A stretch of DNA of 18,794 bases. Source: a bacterium HR36. GTDB taxonomy: Bacteria; Planctomycetota; Planctomycetia; Gemmatales; HRBIN36. The number at the start of each line of letters is the position of its first letter. The stretch's first letter is position 1. The stretch lies in assembly GCA_002898995.1 (NCBI GenBank), contig BEIM01000012.1, positions 1 to 18,794 of the forward strand. Reading direction: 5' to 3'. Under the pieces are notes generated by a model. That model was not told the origin of the DNA, ran no database searches, and saw only the letters and a list, made by a program, of their open reading frames with translations. Both the position numbers and the translations under genes were made by a program. Below, piece after piece: positions 1-6,856 of this stretch.

Positions 1-46
1 TTCGCAAGGTAAAGGGGCAACTTTTTCCCAATTTTGCCAGGATCGC

Positions 47-75
47 TTGCTTTCGTGGCTTGGCGCGCTTAGGAT
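47..75 (+). promoter_or_regulatory. Weak candidate promoter for the DAC gene
   Basis: TTGCTT (47-52) and TAGGAT (70-75) are separated by 17 nt. They match the sigma-70 consensus at only 3/6 and 4/6 positions. The spacing and position just before the GTG start are suitable, but chance is a real alternative. Confidence 0.2.
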
Positions 76-96
76 TCCAAGGCATCTATTCGGGCA

Positions 97-1155
97 GTGG
101 CCACGCTCCTGGAAGAGGAGTCGGGAGAACGCGCTGCGGCCGATTTCCGCAACATTAGGGCATTGGCGATGGCGTTACCACGACAAACAGTCGCGTTACT
201 CAAGGCTGCTCGCCAACTGGTTGTAGAAACGCCGGCCGACGCAATTCTATTGCTCACCGAGACCAATCTCGATTGGAACGAGGTGCGCCAGGCTTTGGAA
301 GGTTGTCGGTTACTGGTGGCCGCGCATGAGGAAGATTTGGCCAACCGCATCAAACGCGAATCCGGCCTGACCGTCTTGGAAAGCCACCCCGGGCCGCTCC
401 CGGTGCGCGACCGCCTGAGTTTGGCGTTGCTGGAAGCTGTGGCCGCTGAGCAATTGCGTTTCGGCGATCATGTAGTCGCTCTGTACAACGGTATTGAGGT
501 GGAAGACCGGCCCGACCAGATTGACAGCATGAGCCTGATTCACCTAGACGAGCACCTGGAACGGTTATCCGCCCGGGAGTTGCGGCGACTGCACACTCAG
601 GTGCCGCTGGAAACGCTTAAAGCCGTGGTAGACGTGGCTACGGAAATCGGTCGCGAAGGGCGGGAGGGCAAACCCGTCGGCACGATGTTTGTTGTCGGGG
701 ATCACCGCAAAGTGCTCCTGCGGAGCCGACCGATTGGCTTCGACCCCGTCCGCGGATATAGCCGCAAAGAGCGCAACCTCCGCGAGCGTTGGGTACGCGA
801 AAGCGTCAAGGAGATTGCCAAATTAGATGGCGCTATCATCGTCAACAAAGATGGAACGATTGAAGCGGCAGCCCGTTTCCTTGAGGTGAAAGCGGAAGGC
901 GTCAATCTCGGCAAAGGGCTAGGAGCCCGCCATTGGGCCGCCGCAGCCATTTCCAAAGTTACGAACGCCCTGGCGGTTACGGTCAGCGAGTCCACGGGTG
1001 TAGTCCGCCTGTTTCAAAATGGCGAGATCGTGTTGCACATCGAACCGTTGGCGCCGCGACCGGTGGTGTGGCGACAGTTCCAACTCGAAGCTGCCGATCC
1101 CGATGGCTCAGCCTTCGCCTTCCGGCAGACGGAACGGCCCATTTCTGCCCGTTAA
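97..1155 (+). CDS. Diadenylate cyclase (DAC/DisA_N domain) protein
   Basis: Predicted to condense two ATP into cyclic di-AMP, a second messenger. The 352-residue product carries a DAC domain in its second half (about residues 170-318). The two family signatures are visible: DGAII at 244-248 and GARHWAA at 276-282, corresponding to the DGA and RHR motifs of DisA/CdaA. A typical SESTG strand follows at 297-301. The first ~150 residues are mixed alpha/beta and I do not recognise them. There is no membrane helix as in CdaA and no DisA-type DNA-binding C-terminus, so this is a soluble architecture differing from both. The start is GTG at 97; the frame is closed by TAG at 70-72. An AAGG at 79-82 sits 14 nt upstream, too far for a good Shine-Dalgarno, and ATT at 88 cannot be excluded. 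The usual RHR reads RHW here. The family call is secure; the start is less so. Confidence 0.88.
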   Translation: MATLLEEESGERAAADFRNIRALAMALPRQTVALLKAARQLVVETPADAILLLTETNLDWNEVRQALEGCRLLVAAHEEDLANRIKRESGLTVLESHPGPLPVRDRLSLALLEAVAAEQLRFGDHVVALYNGIEVEDRPDQIDSMSLIHLDEHLERLSARELRRLHTQVPLETLKAVVDVATEIGREGREGKPVGTMFVVGDHRKVLLRSRPIGFDPVRGYSRKERNLRERWVRESVKEIAKLDGAIIVNKDGTIEAAARFLEVKAEGVNLGKGLGARHWAAAAISKVTNALAVTVSESTGVVRLFQNGEIVLHIEPLAPRPVVWRQFQLEAADPDGSAFAFRQTERPISAR

Positions 1156-1400
1156 AATCGCCGCCATCCCGAAAACCGGGGCAAGAGCGTTGCCTGCACC
1201 AATGGGGTCGGCTTGGAAATGGCAATGTCGTTCACGATCAACGCTTTCACCGTGAGGGCATGGTTAAGAATGCGGTGCCGGCTCGCTCTTCCCAGATGTG
1301 CACCAACAAGGTTTACCACCGTGAGCCCCGCAAGCAGCGTTCGGAACGTATTGAGTTTGGTACGGTGCCGAGGTGCGGGGGAGATTGCACGGTTGGCGTG

Positions 1401-1406
1401 TATAAT
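1401..1406 (+). promoter_or_regulatory. Perfect -10 hexamer abutting the rnr start
   Basis: TATAAT lies 3 nt before the ATG at 1410 and 9 nt before the ATG at 1416. No -35 hexamer at normal spacing is visible; TTGCAC at 1385-1390 leaves only 10 nt. If used, transcription would begin around 1412-1414 and give an almost leaderless message starting at ATG 1416. No Shine-Dalgarno precedes either ATG, which fits that reading. Confidence 0.35.
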
Positions 1407-1409
1407 GGT

Positions 1410-3614
1410 ATGCCGATGAAGAATTTAGCCGAAGCGATTTTAGAGTATGTACAGCGTGGCAACTATCAACCGGTGAAGGTCAAGGCGTTGGCCCGCCGTT
1501 TGGGGATCGCGGCTGAGGATTACGCTGAGTTTCGCCGCACGGTGAAAGCGCTCATTCGGCAGGGTCAACTCGCCTGGGGCCGCAATCACGTTGTGCGCCT
1601 CGCCAACGCCGAACCGGCTGAAGGCACGACTGTCGTAGGCATATTCCACAAGACGGCCGGCGGTTTCGGTTTTGTTCGTCCCCACGGTGTGGAAAAATAC
1701 AGTCCCCGCGAAATCTTCGTCCCTGCCAATGCCGTCGGCGACGCCGCCACCGGCGATGAAGTGCTGGTGCGCCTGACTCGCCGGTCGAAAGGCCCGGAAC
1801 GTGGCCCGGTCGGTCGCATTGTCCGCGTCGTTGAGCGGGCTACCCACCATTTCGTCGGCACCTACGTCGAACGAGGCGGCGAAGGATTCGTCATCGTAGA
1901 TGGCACCAAGTTTAGCGAACCGATCTGGGTCGGCGATGCCGGCGCCAAGAACGTCCGCCCTCAGGACAAAGTCGTCGTCGAAATCGTGCGGTTTCCTGCG
2001 CCGGGGTTGACGGGCGAAGGGGTGATTACCGAGGTGCTCGGCCCGCGTGGAGCGCCCGGCGTGGATACGCTGTCGGTTATCCGCGCCTTCAATCTACCTG
2101 TGGCCTTCTCCGCCGAGGCACTCGCCGAAGCTCGCCTTCAGGCCGAACGCTTCCGCGAAGACGATCTCACCGGCCGCGAAGATTTCACCTCCTGGCTGAC
2201 CATCACCATAGACCCGGAAGACGCTCGCGATTTTGACGATGCCGTCTCGCTCACCTACGATGCCCACCGTCGGCACTGGCATCTGGGCGTGCACATTGCT
2301 GACGTATCGCACTTCGTTCCGCCAGGCAGCGCCCTGGATCGTGAGGCCCGAGAACGCGGCAACAGTGTCTATCTGCCGCAACGTGTGCTCCCGATGTTGC
2401 CCGAGGTCTTGTCGAATCACCTGGCGAGCCTGCAACAAGGGCGGGTGCGTTACGTCAAAAGCGTGCTCATGGAGTTCACGCAACACGGCCAGCGGGTGCA
2501 CACGCGGTTTGCAGAAGCGGCCATCCGTGTCGCGCGCCGTTTCACCTACACGCAGGTACAGCAAATCCTCGATGCCGCCTCCGACAAGCACCAACTCGCC
2601 GCGGTGCAGGAGCGTCTGCACCTGTCTGCGGAACTGGTCGAGCTGTTGCTGCGGATGCGGGAATTCGCCATGATTCTCCGCCAGCGCCGCAAAAAACGCG
2701 GGGCGTTGGAGCTATACATCCCCGAGGTCGAACTGGAGTACGATGCCGAGGGCCGTGTCTGCGGTGCCCATTACGTTCCCCACGACACCAGCCACCAGAT
2801 CATCGAGGAATTCATGCTGGCGGCCAACGAAGCCGTTGCCGAACACTTGCAGTCGCTCGGTGTGCCGTTCCTGCGCCGCATTCACGCTCCGCCCGCACCT
2901 CACAAACTCCGCGAATTTGCCGAATTCGCGCGCGAACTCGGTTACGATATTGACCCCCGCTACGCCACCGACCGCTTCCAGTTGCAACGGGTGCTGGAAC
3001 AATCGCGGCATCGTCCCGAAGTCCACGCCGTGCATTACGCCCTGCTGCGCAGTCTCAAACAGGCTGAGTATAGCCCCGTCGAAGAGGGACACTACGCCCT
3101 CGCCAGCGACCATTACTGCCATTTCACCTCGCCCATACGCCGTTATCCCGATCTGACGGTGCATCGTTTGCTGGGACGCTGGTTGCGCACCGGCAAGGTG
3201 AGTGCCGACGAACAGGAATTGCTGGCCCTGGGCGCCCATTGCAGTTTCACCGAACGCCGCGCCGATGAAGCCGAACGCGAACTGATCCGCATGAAACTGT
3301 TGGCCTACTTGAGCGAACGGGTTGGCCTGGAGTTGGACGCAATTATCACCGGGGTCGAACCGTTCGGATTTTTCGCCCAATCGCCCATGTTGCCCGTGGA
3401 CGGCCTGGTGCACATCAGCAGCCTGACCGACGACTATTACTATCACGACGAAGCGACGCACAGCCTGGTCGGTCGCCGCACGAAACGGCGCTTCCGACTC
3501 GGCGACCGTGTCCGTGTCAAAGTCGTCCACGTGGATTTGTACCGCCACGAACTCGACTTCCGCCTCGCCGACTCCCCTCCCGACCGCCAACGCACCCCGA
3601 AATACAACCACTAA
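1410..3614 (+). CDS. rnr: Ribonuclease R (RNB-family 3'-5' exoribonuclease)
   Basis: Degrades RNA processively from the 3' end, including structured RNA. The 734-residue product has an N-terminal winged helix (about 3-65), two OB/cold-shock domains (about 70-220), the RNB catalytic domain (about 245-600) and a C-terminal S1 domain (about 640-725). The catalytic acidic loop DPEDARDFDDA is at 268-278, followed by HIADVSHF at 295-302, and TSPIRRYPD lies at 573-581. Length is close to the usual 700-800. The basic tail of the Escherichia coli enzyme is missing; the protein ends seven residues into a palindromic repeat. The frame is open far upstream into the DAC gene. I chose ATG 1410 (or 1416) because homology to the winged helix begins there, while ATG 1260 would add 50 unrecognised residues. 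A decayed copy of its tail lies about 470 bp downstream. Confidence 0.95.
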   Translation: MPMKNLAEAILEYVQRGNYQPVKVKALARRLGIAAEDYAEFRRTVKALIRQGQLAWGRNHVVRLANAEPAEGTTVVGIFHKTAGGFGFVRPHGVEKYSPREIFVPANAVGDAATGDEVLVRLTRRSKGPERGPVGRIVRVVERATHHFVGTYVERGGEGFVIVDGTKFSEPIWVGDAGAKNVRPQDKVVVEIVRFPAPGLTGEGVITEVLGPRGAPGVDTLSVIRAFNLPVAFSAEALAEARLQAERFREDDLTGREDFTSWLTITIDPEDARDFDDAVSLTYDAHRRHWHLGVHIADVSHFVPPGSALDREARERGNSVYLPQRVLPMLPEVLSNHLASLQQGRVRYVKSVLMEFTQHGQRVHTRFAEAAIRVARRFTYTQVQQILDAASDKHQLAAVQERLHLSAELVELLLRMREFAMILRQRRKKRGALELYIPEVELEYDAEGRVCGAHYVPHDTSHQIIEEFMLAANEAVAEHLQSLGVPFLRRIHAPPAPHKLREFAEFARELGYDIDPRYATDRFQLQRVLEQSRHRPEVHAVHYALLRSLKQAEYSPVEEGHYALASDHYCHFTSPIRRYPDLTVHRLLGRWLRTGKVSADEQELLALGAHCSFTERRADEAERELIRMKLLAYLSERVGLELDAIITGVEPFGFFAQSPMLPVDGLVHISSLTDDYYYHDEATHSLVGRRTKRRFRLGDRVRVKVVHVDLYRHELDFRLADSPPDRQRTPKYNH

Positions 3615-3655
3615 GGCACCAAGAAAAAACTTCGCGTCTTTAGGTCACCGTGGTT
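3606..3655. repeat. Imperfect palindromic element over the rnr stop codon
   Basis: AACCAC at 3606-3611 is mirrored by GTGGTT at 3650-3655. The inner arms are also partly complementary (GGCACCAAGA against the reverse complement of TCTTTAGGTCACC). The rnr stop TAA is at 3612-3614, inside the left arm, so the last residues of RNase R are encoded by the element. The wording resembles the dispersed intergenic repeats (accacNNaggcacNNag... type) seen in planctomycete-like genomes. It could also fold as a weak terminator, though no T-run follows. Only one copy is visible in this window, so repeat status is an inference. Confidence 0.45.
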
Positions 3656-3727
3656 ACATTCTTACCGGCTGGACGGTGGACGGGTGGCCTGCGAGAATGA
3701 GAGGAAGTCCTGGCCGGGGGGTCGCCG

Positions 3728-3883
3728 ATGAGTGCACCAGGTTCGCCAAAGCGTGTCCAGTGGTCCGTGGGTGAGCTCGTCGGGGCCATCGGCAAATTCG
3801 GGGCGACCATTCGCGCGGCCATCGTCGGGGCCATCGTCGTGGCCACCATCGGGTTTCGCGAGTGGAAGAAATGGGAGCATTAA
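3728..3883 (+). CDS. Possible 51-residue membrane peptide, unknown function
   Basis: ATG at 3728 opens a 51-residue frame ending in TAA at 3881-3883. The N-terminus is polar and slightly basic. A hydrophobic Ala/Ile/Val-rich stretch (about residues 24-42, containing AAIVGAIVVATIG) could span the membrane, and the tail is charged (REWKKWEH). A G-run just upstream (3716-3721) is a poor Shine-Dalgarno. The underlying DNA contains repeated GGGGCCATCG-like words, so the hydrophobic segment could be an accident of repetition. No family recognised. It lies in the scar between rnr and the rnr tail remnant. Evidence is composition and layout only. Confidence 0.3.
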   Translation: MSAPGSPKRVQWSVGELVGAIGKFGATIRAAIVGAIVVATIGFREWKKWEH

Positions 3884-4081
3884 CGTTGCCAATTGAGGCG
3901 GCAACCGTCCGGCTTGAGGCGCTCGGCAGAGCGACAATAGCCGACAGGGCACGGGATTCTGGAGGTATTCGGCGGCGAGGCCGGGGGTGCTCGGGGCGAT
4001 GCTCAGGCATTGCGTGGGCGGGCGCAGGTCCAGGCTCGCTCGGCCCGCGGCAAACGGATGCCGGCGCAGCCATCGGCATAA
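3871..4081 (+). pseudogene. Possible frameshifted small ORF, unknown
   Basis: ATG at 3871 overlaps the previous small ORF by 13 nt and reads MGALTLPIEAATVRLEALGR and on through about residue 28 (..ADRARD). From about 3955 a different frame gives a better-looking sequence (ILEVFGGEAGG, then GDAQALRGRAQVQARSARGK) ending in TAA at 4079-4081. Restoring one base after the GAT near 3955 would join both into a protein of about 70 residues. The first frame instead continues into an Arg/Gly/Cys-rich run typical of non-coding translation. No homology recognised. It may be a broken gene or no gene at all. Confidence 0.22.
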
Positions 4082-4249
4082 GGGCGCCGTTCGCTAGGCG
4101 GCAGTCTTCTTGGTGTCAGCGTGGTTAAAATTGCTGCTGTGCATCTGGATGTTTAACGCCATGACCTCGATTTTCGCCTGGCTGACTCGCGGGAACCTCG
4201 CCATCTGAAGGAGATAGTGGGTGCCTTTAAGGTGGCGCGATACGCTTGA
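4082..4249 (+). pseudogene. Decayed remnant of an RNase R C-terminus (S1 domain end)
   Basis: The frame starting at 4082 reads GRR, six residues, LG, then VVKIAAVHLDV, a TAA at 4154-4156, and RHDLDFRLADS. The end of the intact rnr reads GRR, six residues, LG, then RVRVKVVHVDLY RHELDFRLADS. In the 33-nt core 4157-4189, aligned with the matching rnr codons, 26 bases agree. All seven differences fall at third codon positions, and only one changes an amino acid (E to D). Such a pattern arises from divergence under protein-level selection, so this was once a translated rnr tail. The TAA replaces the Tyr codon. The frame then runs out to TGA at 4247-4249. No S1-domain match is visible upstream of 4082. 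Confidence 0.7.
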
Positions 4250-4324
4250 CTTGAGGGAGTTCCCAGGGCTTTTCCCCGTTTGTGAAATTGCTCCCATTCA
4301 GCCTACTAATGATTAGCCAAGCCC

Positions 4325-4954
4325 TCAAGGAGAGAATTGCGTTTGTTGGAACGGATTTTCTGTCAGCTGATGGAGACGAACGCGGGCCAGTTCAGCATAG
4401 CGCGTTCCTGGGAACATGGCCGAGACTTTCTGGTAAGTAGCGATCGCCAATTGCGGCTCTCCTTTGCGCAACCAGGACTCCGCCAGTGCCAGGTGCAATT
4501 CGCCGAGGCGTTCCGTTAGCCGGTCGCAGGCACGTTGCATGTGTTCTGGCTGCGTCTTGAGTTGCTCGAGCAGAGCTTGCGCCTGTTTGGCTTCGGGCAA
4601 ATCGGCAAACTCCCGTAGCAGGCGGTCGCAGCGTTCCAGGCAAGCCAGCCAGTTATGCTGACTGAAATCCGCCTGTGCCGCTTCAAGGAGGGAAGCAGCC
4701 AGTTGCTGACGCTGGGCTAACTCCTGGCGCTGTGTTTCCGCGAGCTGGGCCAGAGTGTGGCGGATTTGTTCCGCGGTGCTGGTTCCAGCGAAGCGCTGTG
4801 CGAGCTTTTCCAAGGCGCGCTGGCGTTCTTCGATGGGGCGCGCCGCCAGTTTTGCCTGTTCCGCATCCCACTGCTGGCGAGCCAGTTGGTCAATACTGTC
4901 GAGAGCGGCTTTTGCCCGGGCATGCACTGCCAACGCTTGAGGGTCTTCAAGCAA
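4325..4954 (-). pseudogene. TPR C-terminal half of a split thioredoxin-TPR protein
   Basis: These 209 residues are Gln/Ala/Leu/Arg-rich helical sequence with tetratricopeptide-like repeats: one around ADFSQHNWLACLERCDRLLR and a clearer one around ESWLRKGEPQLAIATYQKV near the end. It lies in exactly the same frame as the thioredoxin ORF upstream (4985-5530). Only the TAA at 4987-4985 and ten sense codons (4984-4955) separate the two, with continuous helical sequence (YATAAQALRALLEDPQAL) across the junction. The only start available is TTG at 4954, without a Shine-Dalgarno. I therefore read it as the C-terminal part of one gene broken by a nonsense codon. Readthrough or a base error would restore a protein of about 400 residues. 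Thioredoxin folds followed by TPR repeats are a familiar exported arrangement in this phylum. Confidence 0.7.
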
Positions 4955-4984
4955 GGCGCGTAACGCCTGGGCGGCTGTGGCATA

Positions 4985-5530
4985 TTAACCGGCGGCCTGT
5001 TGCTGTTTCGCTTGCTCTAAGAACCGTGCGTATTCGTTGCTGGTACCCATCTGGGCCAATACACGGCGCAAGTGAGCTGCCAACTGGCCCGCGTCCTGAT
5101 AGCCTTCCAGCGTCTGAACAATCCTGCCATCTGGCAGCGCCAGCACTAACGTTGGGTACCCGCGAATTCCCAAAGCTTCTACTAGAGTAGGCTCCCGGGA
5201 GGCATCTATTTTGACGGGGATAAAATGCTGTGCCAGCAGCGAGATGATAGTAGCGTCTTGGAAGGTCGTCGCGTCCATGCGCTGGCAATGGACACACCAT
5301 TCCGTGGTGAAATCCAGAACTAAAGGTAATTGCCTTTGCTTGGCTTCCTGGCGGGCCTGGGCATAATTCGTTCGCCAGCTGATTGTAGGAACTGCTTGGG
5401 CAGACAGCCAATGAAACCACCCACTAAACAGAACCGCTACATGCGCAAGGAGCAGCGCGGCCTTGCTGGCAGCCAAGCTGTCTGCTGACCCGTCTGTGTT
5501 TTTCCCAAGGTGGCAAAACCCAGGTATCAT
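4985..5530 (-). CDS. Exported thioredoxin-fold protein (N-terminal half)
   Basis: A predicted thiol-disulfide exchange or redox protein acting outside the cytoplasm. An N-terminal hydrophobic segment (about residues 24-46, ending WLSAQA) looks like a signal peptide or anchor. The thioredoxin fold follows: LVLDFTTEWCVHC with redox cysteines 79 and 82 (CVHC instead of the classical CGPC), and the cis-Pro loop GYPT around residue 126. The Cys pair and the DFTTEWCVHCQRM wording fit the DUF255/thioredoxin_7-like group. ATG 5530 is the first start; a GGGGA 8 nt upstream could serve as ribosome binding site. It begins 22 nt after the xerC stop, so the two are probably co-transcribed. Translation stops at TAA 4987-4985, although the same frame carries a TPR-like domain further on. 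Confidence 0.8.
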   Translation of the reverse strand: MIPGFCHLGKNTDGSADSLAASKAALLLAHVAVLFSGWFHWLSAQAVPTISWRTNYAQARQEAKQRQLPLVLDFTTEWCVHCQRMDATTFQDATIISLLAQHFIPVKIDASREPTLVEALGIRGYPTLVLALPDGRIVQTLEGYQDAGQLAAHLRRVLAQMGTSNEYARFLEQAKQQQAAG

Positions 5531-5552
5531 GGCAGGTCCCCATAGGTTTCAA

Positions 5553-6455
5553 TTAGGCGCGTGGATGTGCGGCGCGATATTTATCCTGCAATCGGCGCGT
5601 GGTAACATGAGTGTAGATTTGGGTGGTGGCCAGGCTAGCGTGCCCCAGCAACTCTTGGACGGCGCGGATGTCGGCGCCACGGTCGAGCAGGTGCGTAGCA
5701 AAAGTGTGGCGCAAGGTGTGGGGCGTAACCCGGCCAGGCAAATTTGCCCGCAGACAGTATTTCCTCATCAAGTCGCGAACCCCTCGTGTCGTCAACCGAG
5801 TTCCATTCTTGTTGAGAAATACCGCCGCCGATTCGCGTCGTAGTCGCGCCAACAATTGCACTCTTTCTTCCAGCCAGTCGCGTAGGGCACGTCGCGCCGC
5901 CCTACCGAGCACGGCTAGGCGTTCTTTTTTGCCTTTGCCCCGTACCAAAATCGTCCCGCCTTCCAGATCGATATCTTCCAGGCTCAGGTTTACTAATTCA
6001 CTGACCCGCAGCCCAGCCGAATAAAGCACCTCGAGGATAGCGCGATCCCGGCTAGCCAATCGTGTTGTCGAAGGGACAGCCTGCAGCAGCCTTGCAGTAT
6101 CAGATTCCGTAAGGAACGTGGGGATTTTCTGCTCGCGGCGTGGCCCGCGGACGCCGTCCGCCGGGTTTTCCGTAAGCGCCTCCTGCCGGCACAGAAAGCG
6201 GAACCAGGCGCGCAATGCGGCCAGACGCCGGGCAATTGTGCTACGGGAATAGCCTTGTTGGTGCAACCAGGCCAGGAATGCTCGCACCTGCCGCGTGGTC
6301 AGTTCTGTCACTCGAGGCGGGCGAGACTCGGACGCTTCCCAAAACTGCACTGCTTGCTGCAGGTCCTCGCGATAGGATTTGACCGTGTGCGGTGAGGCAT
6401 CGCGCTCATCACGCAAATGGCACAAGAAGGTAGCCAGAGCCTCTTGCAGGGTCAT
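5553..6455 (-). CDS. xerC: Tyrosine recombinase XerC/XerD
   Basis: Site-specific recombinase of the phage-integrase family; Xer proteins resolve chromosome dimers at dif. The length of 300 residues is typical. The N-terminal SAM-like core-binding domain (about 1-90) includes SPHTVKSYREDL. The catalytic set is complete: Arg150 in GLRVSEL, Lys in the GKGKKER beta-hairpin (174/176), His246 and Arg249 in HTLRHTFATH, His272 in LLGHASLATT, and the nucleophile Tyr281 in IYTHV. No attachment site, integrase-associated genes or tRNA are nearby, so a housekeeping Xer is more likely than a mobile-element integrase. XerC and XerD cannot be separated by eye. It sits between a small conserved-looking gene upstream and the thioredoxin gene downstream. 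The ATG at 6455 lacks a strong Shine-Dalgarno. Confidence 0.93.
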   Translation of the reverse strand: MTLQEALATFLCHLRDERDASPHTVKSYREDLQQAVQFWEASESRPPRVTELTTRQVRAFLAWLHQQGYSRSTIARRLAALRAWFRFLCRQEALTENPADGVRGPRREQKIPTFLTESDTARLLQAVPSTTRLASRDRAILEVLYSAGLRVSELVNLSLEDIDLEGGTILVRGKGKKERLAVLGRAARRALRDWLEERVQLLARLRRESAAVFLNKNGTRLTTRGVRDLMRKYCLRANLPGRVTPHTLRHTFATHLLDRGADIRAVQELLGHASLATTQIYTHVTTRRLQDKYRAAHPRA

Positions 6456-6535
6456 AGCTGTTCAGACTCGCGGGAATTGAAATCGCTACCCAATGGGGAA
6501 TCACTGGTGTTTTGGCCGAAACAATGGCGCCAATT

Positions 6536-6832
6536 TCACAATTCCGGGGTTGGGCCAGAGCGGTGTTCTTCGGCTTGCTTATCCCGCGGCGTAGCTGGCC
6601 TGAAATTTGGGCTTGCACGTTGTTGGCGCAGCCGTCGCGCCAGCACTGCTGCATCGAACCAAGAAAAGCTCAGACGCGGATCCGCAGCCCAGTCGCGCAT
6701 CGCCTGAACCGCCTCTTGTTGCGAATCCTCGGTATAAACGATGACATAATGTTCCTCGCCTTTGAGCAGGGCCAAGATATTGAGTTCCTGCAGCACAAGT
6801 GCCTCCCGGTTCAGGGCCAGCGCCCGCTGCAC
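6536..6832 (-). CDS. Small conserved-looking hypothetical protein
   Basis: A 98-residue product starting at GTG 6832. The core (LNREALVLQELNILALLKG, then HYVIVYTEDS, then RDWAADPRLSFSWFDAAVLARRL) has a balanced, domain-like composition. It resembles short uncharacterised planctomycete proteins I have some memory of, but I cannot name a family. The last ~25 residues are polar and low in complexity. The frame is closed upstream by TAA at 6856-6854. In between only CTG (6850) and GTG (6832) could start it, and neither has a Shine-Dalgarno. The stop is 80 nt before xerC, so it may lead the xerC-thioredoxin transcript. It is probably cytoplasmic: no signal or membrane segment. Confidence 0.6.
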   Translation of the reverse strand: MQRALALNREALVLQELNILALLKGEEHYVIVYTEDSQQEAVQAMRDWAADPRLSFSWFDAAVLARRLRQQRASPNFRPATPRDKQAEEHRSGPTPEL

Positions 6833-6856
6833 CGCTTCGGCCCAGCGCAGGGATTA

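Larger units (their letters stand above)
3615..4324. other. Gene-poor scar between convergent rnr and thioredoxin-TPR genes
   Basis: This 710-nt stretch contains only the palindrome tail, two doubtful small ORFs and the rnr tail remnant. From 4250 to 4324 I see nothing beyond ordinary intergenic sequence. It looks like a site of past insertion, duplication or decay. Confidence 0.5.

Noticed and set aside
933..1409. N-terminal extension of rnr back to 933
   Set aside because: The first 75 codons overlap the DAC gene out of frame and look non-coding. Only the part from 1260 is kept as an open question.
1440..1850. 136-codon minus-strand frame
   Set aside because: Antisense to the winged-helix and OB domains of RNase R.
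2712..3611. A 299-codon open frame on the minus strand
   Set aside because: It is entirely antisense to the RNase R catalytic and S1 domains; its product is low-information sequence created by the codon bias of rnr.
5553..6455. The recombinase as evidence for an integrated mobile element
   Set aside because: No tRNA, direct repeats, transfer or phage genes are nearby, and the length and motifs fit a housekeeping Xer protein.
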